Shown here: one piece after another, positions 1 through 5,069 of the stretch
Numbering within the stretch: position 1 is the first letter of the stretch
Layout: every line of letters begins with the position of its first letter
From: DASWYB01 sp036405195
GTDB lineage: Bacteria; Patescibacteriota; UBA1384; 2-12-FULL-50-11; DASWYB01
Assembly: GCA_036405195.1 (NCBI GenBank)
Contig: DASWYB010000041.1
Coordinates: forward strand, 1-5,069
DNA: 5,069 bases
Direction of reading: 5' to 3'
Position numbers and translations under genes: made by a program
The notes under the pieces: model-generated
The model's database searches: none
Told to the model about the DNA's origin: nothing
What the model saw: only the letters and a program-made list of their open reading frames with translations

Positions 1-722
1 TAGGGACGTATTTTCTTATACCAAGCTTCGGCTTCAAGTCCAGCCCACTTCTTTGGCATAAGTTCGACGGGCAAATGCGGGTCTTTCTTTGCCACAAGTG
101 CGAGACTGACGATCATACATTTAGCTGTAAAGGAGATATCCTTTTGTTTCTTAAGATTTTTTAATTGAGTATCAAGCTCTTTAAAGAGTTCTCGATATTC
201 TTTATCAAGTTTATCGAGTTGCCAGAGAGACAGTACGTCAATAGCATTGTTGCCAAAGTGTTTTGCTTCAAAGAATTGAACAGTATGAGCAAATTCCGTC
301 TGCATAATTAAATCATAAAATTTGTCAGCTACACTTTTATTAGGGGTGATCCATACACTCGATTGGAGCATCCGGGCTCCAAAGTCTAAGAGTTTAATCC
401 GAAACATTTGTCGTACGGTTCGTTTTGATTCGGGAATATCAAAAAGAATGATACGCCACTTCCCATCCCAATTTTTTTCACTGTCAGGAAGGTGACCCAG
501 AATATCGGCTAAAACGAGGTCCCCTTTTTCGGTCAATGTAAAGACGTTACGTTTCTCTTCTTTTGTCCGCTCAATAAGCTTTAGGCCTTCAAGACGTCCG
601 AGTGCACCGAGGGTTTGGCGCGTGCTCCCAAATTGTTTGAGATCGTCAAGGACAATCTCCCCTTTGTCTTCTGTCAAAACAAGAATCTTATGAAATAACG
701 AGAGGTCGGATGTTCGTGTCAT
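1..722 (-). CDS. PaaX-like transcriptional regulator (winged helix + Cas2-like fold), 3' end at window edge
   Basis: Probable DNA-binding repressor of the PaaX family; the regulated genes and any effector are unknown. 240 codons are visible, then a lone TA at the edge, so the stop (TAA or TAG) may lie one base outside. Residues 1-75 look like a winged helix-turn-helix, ending in a wing-like FTLTEKG. Residues 85-150 match the Cas2-like central domain: strand WRIILFDIPE with D95 where Cas2 has its metal-binding Asp, then LQSSVWITP (119-127). W167, Y176 and F180 fit the family's W..D.L...Y..F pattern. The end (residues 217-229, LPVELMPKKWAGL) matches the LP.ELLP..WPG signature of the PaaX C-terminal domain, so the protein is nearly complete. 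The start is chosen because an in-frame TAG lies four codons upstream and no other ATG intervenes. There is no Shine-Dalgarno; the promoter places transcription start at or beside the ATG. PaaX proper controls phenylacetate catabolism, but nothing here suggests that pathway. A stand-alone Cas2 is unlikely because both flanking domains are present and no CRISPR is seen. Confidence 0.85.
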   Translation of the reverse strand, partial: MTRTSDLSLFHKILVLTEDKGEIVLDDLKQFGSTRQTLGALGRLEGLKLIERTKEEKRNVFTLTEKGDLVLADILGHLPDSEKNWDGKWRIILFDIPESKRTVRQMFRIKLLDFGARMLQSSVWITPNKSVADKFYDLIMQTEFAHTVQFFEAKHFGNNAIDVLSLWQLDKLDKEYRELFKELDTQLKNLKKQKDISFTAKCMIVSLALVAKKDPHLPVELMPKKWAGLEAEAWYKKIRP

Positions 723-728
723 AGCCCG

Positions 729-756
729 ATACTAACATCTTCTATGCGTGCGTCAA
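729..756 (-). promoter_or_regulatory. Sigma70-type promoter with extended -10, predicted to drive a leaderless regulator mRNA
   Basis: On the minus strand, TTGACG (756-751) is followed by a 16-nt spacer and TAGTAT (734-729). A TG dinucleotide (737-736) one base upstream of the -10 makes an extended -10 element. Only six bases (CGGGCT) separate the -10 from the ATG at 722-720, so the usual start distance falls on or next to the A of the start codon. This predicts a transcript without a 5' leader, which agrees with the lack of any Shine-Dalgarno. The elements are seen directly; promoter activity and the start site are inferred. Confidence 0.65.
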
Positions 757-766
757 GTAAGCTTAC
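757..766. promoter_or_regulatory. Perfect 10-bp palindrome next to the -35 box, possible operator
   Basis: GTAAGCTTAC is a perfect palindrome directly abutting the -35 hexamer of the regulator promoter, inside the only intergenic gap of the window. A dimeric winged-helix regulator bound here could touch RNA polymerase, so autoregulation by the downstream PaaX-like protein is possible. It is short, it could arise by chance, and it has no T-run after it, so it is not a terminator. Operator function is inference. Confidence 0.3.
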
Positions 767-781
767 GGTGGAACAAGATGG

Positions 782-1741
782 TTATAACTGATTTGCCCAA
801 GTTAAAAGTTTACGAGCTTCTTTTGCGCTTGCATCATTGTCATCTGAATTAGTATGAAGCACGGCGGCAATTAATCGAGAGCCATCAGCTCGTTCGTAGG
901 CGGCAATAAGACAGTGTCCTGCTTCATATGTAAAGCCTGTTTTGCCCCCAATTGTTGATGGTAGGTAGAGAGGTTCGTCAGGGTGGATAAGCCGATTAGA
1001 ATTATTGAGTTGGTACGTATATCGGTTATCTACTGATGTAATTGTGTGGGTTTGAGTGCCAACGATGCTGCGAAATGTTTTGTTTCCGAGGGCGTAGTCC
1101 AACATAAGGGCTAAGTCGCGAGGGCTCGATTGGCTTCCCTCTTCCAGGCCGGCTGGATCAATATAGTGAGTATTGGCTAATCCGAGTGTCTGGGCTTTCT
1201 TATTCATACGCGAAACAAATTCTTCGGTTGTTCCGTTTGCTTGAGAGAGGGCAACGGCGGCATCGTTGGCGGAATTCATCATTAAGGCGTACAGCAAATT
1301 GTGTACAGTATGTTTCTCCCCTTTTATAAAATTCATTTGCGAACCTGGTATGGCAGATGCTTCGGGTGTAATAGTAACTACTTGGTCGAGTGGAAGTGTG
1401 TCTAATGTTACCAGCGCCGTCATTATTTTTGTTGTCGAAGCAATGGGAACATTCACATCAGGATTTTTCGATGCCAGAGGGTACTTGGAAGTGCCGTCGA
1501 TGACAACATACGATCGAGCATATATAAGGGGAGATTTTTGGTTGCTCTTTGGCAATGTCAGAATTGGTTTGCTGAGAGCGTCAACAGAATGTGCTAATTC
1601 TTTATCGATTGTGATGAGTGTTTCGTCATTATTTAAAGCGGAAGCTGTTTTATGCTGTAAAATAGTATTTCCCAACCCCAATATGGCGAGTACCAGTAGG
1701 ATAATAACAGTAGGTCTATGGGTGAGAATACGCGAAATCAT
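782..1741 (-). CDS. dacA: D-alanyl-D-alanine carboxypeptidase (peptidase S11, DacA/DacF type), catalytic domain only
   Basis: Serine D,D-carboxypeptidase (penicillin-binding protein) expected to remove the terminal D-Ala from peptidoglycan stem peptides outside the membrane. It has 319 residues. Residues 11-24 are a hydrophobic core after a basic start (R4, R9), acting as a signal peptide or membrane anchor; an ASA at 33-35 could be a signal peptidase site, so cleavage versus anchoring is undecided. Residues 36-70 are a polar linker and 71-319 the S11 domain with all three active-site motifs: STTK (102-105, nucleophile S102, general base K105), SAN (157-159) and KTG (267-269, in GGKTGFTYEAGHC). 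It ends at the last helix of that domain (LLTWANQL), so the C-terminal beta domain and amphipathic anchor of E. coli PBP5 are absent. The start overlaps the previous gene's stop in ATGA (1738-1741) with no clear Shine-Dalgarno, pointing to coupled reinitiation. The family is certain; the choice among dacA, dacC and dacF is not. Confidence 0.93.
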   Translation of the reverse strand: MISRILTHRPTVIILLVLAILGLGNTILQHKTASALNNDETLITIDKELAHSVDALSKPILTLPKSNQKSPLIYARSYVVIDGTSKYPLASKNPDVNVPIASTTKIMTALVTLDTLPLDQVVTITPEASAIPGSQMNFIKGEKHTVHNLLYALMMNSANDAAVALSQANGTTEEFVSRMNKKAQTLGLANTHYIDPAGLEEGSQSSPRDLALMLDYALGNKTFRSIVGTQTHTITSVDNRYTYQLNNSNRLIHPDEPLYLPSTIGGKTGFTYEAGHCLIAAYERADGSRLIAAVLHTNSDDNDASAKEARKLLTWANQL

Positions 1742-2466
1742 AGGAGCTCTTCAGGTTTTAACTCGACATATTTCCCCTCAGGGATGTCTCCAAGGCGAAT
1801 ACTGCCGATCCGGACTCGTTGGAGATCTGAGACAAAGTATCCAAGGGCTTGAAGCAAATGTCTTATCTGACGCTTTTTGCCTTCTTTAAGAATAATACGC
1901 GCGTGACCACGTTTTAACTTACCGTCGTAGGTAAATTGTGTTACCTGAGCTGGCTTGGTTTGATGCTCTTGGTCAATTACTTCTTTGCTCATGCGAATCA
2001 TATCTTGCTTGAAAATCGAGAGGTCACAACGCTTATTGGGTATGACGTCTACGACGTATTCTTTTTCGTGTTCGTAACGCGGATGTTCAAGTTTGAGAGC
2101 CAGGTCGCCGTCATTGGTAAAGAGCAAAAGTCCTCGACTATCTCGATCCAGTCTTCCAATTGGGAATAAATGTTGGAACTGTTTGGGGAGGTACTCCATC
2201 ACCGTGACTTTTGCATATTTATCTTTTTTTGTTGTGGTGACGCCCCGAGGTTTATGAAAGGCTAAGACGACCGTTCTTGGCTTTTCTCTCCCAATACTTT
2301 TTCCGTCGAGAGTAATTGTATCGTTTGGTGCGACCCGTTGCCCGAGTTCTGCTTGTTGCCCATTAATAGCAACTCGCCCAGCTTCAATGAGCTCGTCGGT
2401 TGATCGTCGAGAGCCATACCCAAGTTGGGCGAGAACTTTATTCAGTCGTTCGTTTTGGGGCGTCAT
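1738..2466 (-). CDS. rRNA pseudouridine synthase, RsuA/RluB/RluE/RluF family
   Basis: Cytoplasmic enzyme expected to isomerise a specific uridine of 16S or 23S rRNA to pseudouridine; the site cannot be told from sequence alone. It has 242 residues, about the usual length for the family core. Residues 6-60 form an S4 RNA-binding domain (ERLNKVLAQLGYGSRR). The catalytic motif is GRLDRDSRGLLLFTNDG (104-120) with D107 as the nucleophilic aspartate. The C-terminal motif EGKKRQIRHLLQALG (195-209) corresponds to the family's EG..RQVRRM segment, followed by RVRIGSIRLGDIPEG. Overall it is closest in pattern to RluB, but a basic KK replaces RN, so I give no symbol. The start overlaps the aspS 3' end by 29 nt; it is kept because the S4 domain starts at residue 6 and no later ATG occurs before residue 90. 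No good Shine-Dalgarno is seen, so coupling to aspS is likely. The stop is TGA. Confidence 0.92.
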   Translation of the reverse strand: MTPQNERLNKVLAQLGYGSRRSTDELIEAGRVAINGQQAELGQRVAPNDTITLDGKSIGREKPRTVVLAFHKPRGVTTTKKDKYAKVTVMEYLPKQFQHLFPIGRLDRDSRGLLLFTNDGDLALKLEHPRYEHEKEYVVDVIPNKRCDLSIFKQDMIRMSKEVIDQEHQTKPAQVTQFTYDGKLKRGHARIILKEGKKRQIRHLLQALGYFVSDLQRVRIGSIRLGDIPEGKYVELKPEELL

Positions 2467-3862
2467 GGGTTACTTTAAGATGAAGCTCTTGGAGATGTTT
2501 TTCGCTTGCATCAGATGGCGCTTCCATTACGGCGGTTGTACCACTTGATGTTACGGGGAAGGCAATAACTTCACGAATGTTTTCTTCGTTGGCGAGGAGC
2601 ATACAGAATCGGTCGAGGCCGGGTGCAATCCCTGCATGGTTCGGTGCGCCATATTCGTAGGCACGTATAAGATGACCAAACCGCTTTTCGGTTTCTTCTT
2701 CAGTAAGACCCATGATTTCAAACACTTTCCTCTGAATGGCTGGATCAGAAATACGTACACCACCGGAAGCAAGCTCAAATCCGTTACAGACTAAGTCATA
2801 CTGCTGAGCTCGGAGATGTTCTAAGTCTTCACCCTTTAAAAGTTTCTCAACGTGTTCTGCTTTAGGTGCAGAAAAAGGATTATGGGCAAAGGTGTGCCTA
2901 TGAGCTGTTTCGTCCCATTCGAAGAGAGGAAAGTCAACAACCCAAGCAAACGCAAGAGTATCGGGGTCTTTTTCTTCCCGAAGATCAAATTTGTCTTGTC
3001 CAAATTTTTCCATTGCTTCTTCGTGCGTAAACACGGGAAATGGCTTCTGTAAAATCTTTTTACCGCATGCTTCGGCGATGTGGATCATCATCGCTTCGGT
3101 GAGGTCGCGTACTTCCTGTTCGGTCATGAATGACATTTCCATGTCAATTTGAGTGTGCTCTGGCTGACGGTCGCCACGTAAGTCTTCATCACGCAGGCAC
3201 TTAGCAATCTGGTAGTATCTTTCAAATCCGGCAATCATGAGAAGCTGTTTGTACTGCTGAGGCGACTGGGGAAGCGCATAAAACTTACCGGGTTGTAAAC
3301 GAGAAGGTACAAGAAAGTCGCGGGCGCCTTCAGGTGCGGTTTGTGTCAGGAGCGGCGTTTCTATTTCTACAAATCCGGCCTCGTCCAAGAAATCACGCGC
3401 GAGTTTTTTAACTTTATGTCGAAGTCGGATATTGCTTGTCATCCGATCGCTTCGTAAGTCTAAGTAGCGGTATTTAAGGCGGGTTTCTTCGTTGATAGCT
3501 TTGGTGTTCTCAAGGCTAAACGGTAGTGTCTCAGCGCGACTCATAATAACAAGATCTTTTACTGCCAGTTCAACCGTACCTGTTGCAAGGTTGGGGTTAA
3601 TGAGCCGTTCTTCCCGTGCTTGGACTTCTCCAGTAACTTGAACCACAAATTCATCGCGAACTTCTGATGCGGCGGCGTGAGCATCGGCCGAAATCTGAGG
3701 GTGTAATACCAGTTGCAGGAGTCCGGTCTTGTCGCGTACATCTAAAAAGATGAGTTTGCCATGATCGCGACGGGCCGATACCCATCCGGCGATTGTAATG
3801 GTCTCTCCGATTTTTGAGGTTGAGTCAATAATGTACTGACGTGGTTTAGCGGATGGTTGCAT
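2438..3862 (-). CDS. aspS: Aspartyl-tRNA synthetase, bacterial type lacking the GAD insertion domain
   Basis: Class II synthetase that charges tRNA-Asp, and perhaps tRNA-Asn, with aspartate in the cytoplasm. It has 474 residues against about 590 in E. coli. Residues 10-110 are the OB-fold anticodon-binding domain (AGWVSARRDHGKLIFLDVRD, 25-44). Motif 1 lies around 158-172 (FLDEAGFVEIETPLL); motif 2 around 213-243 with FERYYQIAKCLRDEDL and RQPEHTQID; motif 3 is HAGIAPGLDR (409-418). These are the bacterial forms, not the archaeal/eukaryotic ones. After QDKFDLR (289-295) the chain passes almost directly to FAWVVDFPLF (305-314), where bacterial enzymes carry the GAD domain; that insertion is missing and accounts for the short length. 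H34 in RRDHG resembles non-discriminating enzymes, but R86 is basic as in discriminating ones. The start at 3862 overlaps pheT by 17 nt and is supported by a good Shine-Dalgarno. The tail after LHLKV (461-465) is family-atypical and is where the next gene overlaps. Confidence 0.96.
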   Translation of the reverse strand: MQPSAKPRQYIIDSTSKIGETITIAGWVSARRDHGKLIFLDVRDKTGLLQLVLHPQISADAHAAASEVRDEFVVQVTGEVQAREERLINPNLATGTVELAVKDLVIMSRAETLPFSLENTKAINEETRLKYRYLDLRSDRMTSNIRLRHKVKKLARDFLDEAGFVEIETPLLTQTAPEGARDFLVPSRLQPGKFYALPQSPQQYKQLLMIAGFERYYQIAKCLRDEDLRGDRQPEHTQIDMEMSFMTEQEVRDLTEAMMIHIAEACGKKILQKPFPVFTHEEAMEKFGQDKFDLREEKDPDTLAFAWVVDFPLFEWDETAHRHTFAHNPFSAPKAEHVEKLLKGEDLEHLRAQQYDLVCNGFELASGGVRISDPAIQRKVFEIMGLTEEETEKRFGHLIRAYEYGAPNHAGIAPGLDRFCMLLANEENIREVIAFPVTSSGTTAVMEAPSDASEKHLQELHLKVTHDAPKRTTE

Positions 3863-5069
3863 GGTAACGTTCCTTTAGCATGGTTTCGATCTGTGAGTGA
3901 ATGGTTTGAATTTCTTCGGCGGTGAGAGTCTTGTCGGGAGCTTGGTAGACAATATGATATGCCAGTGATTGATTATTGTCGCCGATCTTACTATTAGTAT
4001 AAGTGTCAAAGAGCTCGGTATCAATAATATAAGGGTGGATTTGTTTTATATCTTGGCTAATGGTATCAATTGTATTATCTTTTGCGACAATGAAGGCGAT
4101 GTCTCGACGGCTTGCCTGAAACTTTGAAAGGGGTGCATAGGTGATATCATCAATGTCCGGGATAATAACATTCGGTATGTCGGCGGCTTTCTGATTGATA
4201 ATTTCCTCGAGTGGTAATTCAATGTAGCTCACGGATGATTTCCGTATCTTATAGGCCTGTCGGACGTCTTCGCTTACTTCTTTTACACGTCCCATCCATG
4301 AAGATACGGGCACGCGGAGGCGCTCAAAGAAGTTTTGCCACCATTGGTCGTTCTCTGCTTCACTGTTGCTCGCAAGAATAAGACAGAGGGTTTCTACTTC
4401 TTCAGTAGGGTGAAATACACGACCTACTTCAAAAAGGGCAAGAAATGGGGCTTCCGGATTTGTTGCAACAGCAGAGAGAGCACCTGGTAGTAGCAGCGGG
4501 CGCATGAGTGACTTGCCTTCAAGGGGAGCAAGTCGTAGTTCGAGCGCTGATTGCATGCCAAATAAATCGAGCTCTTCGCGGCTTACAAAAGGATACGTAA
4601 TAATTTCGTTGGCGCCTAAATTGACTAAAACGTCTTTGAGCCACTCCCCTCGCCAATATTTCGACCGTTTCCATTGGGGGACACTCGCCGGAAGCGGCTG
4701 TTTGGGAATGTTTTGTAGTCCGGTTATACGTACAATCTCTTCAATATAGTCAGCTGGGATTACAAGGTCGGTACGCCACGTTGGAGGCGTTATGTCGATA
4801 CTCTCCTCTCTGGCTTCGACCTGACATCCGAGCGCTTCGAGAATATTCTGGATTGATTCCAGTGATAGTGATATGCCCATCATCCGAGTGACTAGGGAAT
4901 GGTTCAGGGTCGTCTTTAACGGTGCCGCACTGTGGTTTTGTTTTTCAACTGGGGCAAAAGCATTGCCCCCGCTAAGTGTTACTAATAGATACTGGGCGTG
5001 TTTTAAAACCGGTAATCGTAAATTCGGGTCAGTGCCACGGCTGAAACGCTGGCTACTCTCCGTCATAAT
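3846..5069 (-). CDS. pheT: Phenylalanyl-tRNA synthetase beta subunit, C-terminal half (5' end outside window)
   Basis: Beta subunit of the alpha2-beta2 synthetase that charges tRNA-Phe. 407 codons are visible and the frame is open to the edge. The ATG at 5066 is not the start: IMTESSQRFSRGTDPNL matches the internal TEASYRFERGVDP segment of the family, so the N-terminal tRNA-binding and B3/B4 editing regions lie outside. Counting from that internal Met, residues 55-125 are the B5 domain, with D100, D106, E109 and E110 spaced as the Mg2+ ligands shared with PheS (RTDLVIPADYIEEIVRITG). Residues 133-290 are the B6/B7 catalytic-like core, including LMRPLLLPGAL and ALFEVGRVF. Residues 308-406 are the FDX-ACB tRNA anticodon-binding domain (YAPLSKFQASRRDIAFIV, FDTYTNSKIG), ending in the usual ATIR-like tail. 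The second part of the core looks shortened: the HPGQSA-type strand of E. coli PheT has no counterpart. It overlaps aspS by 17 nt, and pheS is expected upstream, outside the window. Confidence 0.96.
   Translation of the reverse strand: MMTESSQRFSRGTDPNLRLPVLKHAQYLLVTLSGGNAFAPVEKQNHSAAPLKTTLNHSLVTRMMGISLSLESIQNILEALGCQVEAREESIDITPPTWRTDLVIPADYIEEIVRITGLQNIPKQPLPASVPQWKRSKYWRGEWLKDVLVNLGANEIITYPFVSREELDLFGMQSALELRLAPLEGKSLMRPLLLPGALSAVATNPEAPFLALFEVGRVFHPTEEVETLCLILASNSEAENDQWWQNFFERLRVPVSSWMGRVKEVSEDVRQAYKIRKSSVSYIELPLEEIINQKAADIPNVIIPDIDDITYAPLSKFQASRRDIAFIVAKDNTIDTISQDIKQIHPYIIDTELFDTYTNSKIGDNNQSLAYHIVYQAPDKTLTAEEIQTIHSQIETMLKERYHATIR
3871..3875 (-). promoter_or_regulatory. Shine-Dalgarno site of aspS inside the pheT 3' end
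   Basis: AAGGA on the minus strand lies 8 nt before the aspS ATG (3862-3860), within the last codons of pheT. It fixes the aspS start and shows that this gene can recruit ribosomes itself despite overlapping pheT. It is the only clear Shine-Dalgarno at the four starts visible here. Confidence 0.7.

Noticed and set aside
1..722. CRISPR Cas2 gene
   Set aside because: The central domain has the Cas2-like fold, but the N-terminal winged helix and the PaaX C-terminal motif are both present, and no repeats or other cas genes are visible.
736..780. 6-bp inverted repeat (CATCTT / AAGATG) around the intergenic gap as a terminator or attenuator
   Set aside because: The arms are 33 nt apart, short, and not followed by a T-run; no convincing terminator for the upstream operon was found in the gap.
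1266..1889. 207-codon plus-strand open frame
   Set aside because: It lies antisense across the dacA-like gene and the pseudouridine synthase gene, both with complete catalytic motifs. Its translation shows no recognisable domain and it has no promoter or ribosome site I can see; it is a shadow frame.
1936..2169. 77-codon plus-strand open frame with hydrophobic stretches
   Set aside because: It is entirely antisense to the pseudouridine synthase coding region, with no family resemblance; the hydrophobic look follows from the complement of charged codons.
2551..2778. 75-codon minus-strand frame inside aspS
   Set aside because: Out-of-frame reading within the conserved motif 3 region of aspS; low-complexity composition and no family match.
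4504..4749. 81-codon plus-strand open frame
   Set aside because: It is antisense to the PheT core, is rich in Ser and Arg without any domain pattern, and has no supporting signals.
5064..5066. ATG as the true start of pheT
   Set aside because: The frame is open to the window edge and the residues around this Met align to an internal segment of PheT, so the gene is truncated by the window rather than starting here.

Overview
All genes in this window lie on the minus strand, and the window cuts a gene at each end. Reading in the direction of transcription (high to low coordinates), it holds the 3' half of pheT, then aspS, an rsuA/rluB-type rRNA pseudouridine synthase gene, a D-Ala-D-Ala carboxypeptidase gene, and, after a 59-nt gap, a PaaX-like winged-helix regulator that reaches the low-coordinate edge. 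I see no plus-strand genes, RNA genes, mobile elements or CRISPR arrays. Coding density is very high and the only non-coding stretch is positions 723-781.

The likely source is a small-genome bacterium of the Candidate Phyla Radiation (Patescibacteria). This is inference from several traits: compact versions of universal enzymes (an aspartyl-tRNA synthetase of 474 residues that lacks the bacterial GAD insertion, and a PheT with a shortened core), overlapping genes, a Gram-positive-like D,D-carboxypeptidase reduced to its catalytic domain behind one N-terminal hydrophobic segment, and a PaaX-like/Cas2-fold regulator of a kind often met in these genomes. TGA is used as a stop codon in the pseudouridine synthase gene, which argues against the Gracilibacteria/Absconditabacteria code, where TGA is glycine. 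The exact phylum cannot be settled from the window.

Layout: pheT (5069-3846, 5' end outside) overlaps aspS (3862-2438) by 17 nt. aspS overlaps the pseudouridine synthase gene (2466-1738) by 29 nt. That gene overlaps dacA-like (1741-782) through a 4-nt ATGA. The four probably form one translationally coupled operon joining tRNA charging (Phe, Asp and possibly Asn), ribosomal RNA modification and peptidoglycan trimming. In the 59-nt gap sits a well-formed sigma70-type promoter (TTGACG, 16-nt spacer, extended -10 TGT-TAGTAT) whose expected start falls on or next to the A of the regulator's ATG, so this mRNA is predicted to be leaderless. A perfect 10-bp palindrome touches the -35 box and could be an operator.

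No clearly undescribed multi-gene system is visible. The points most worth following are the PaaX-like regulator with its leaderless promoter and palindrome, and the GAD-less bacterial-type AspRS with mixed tRNA-specificity signature residues.
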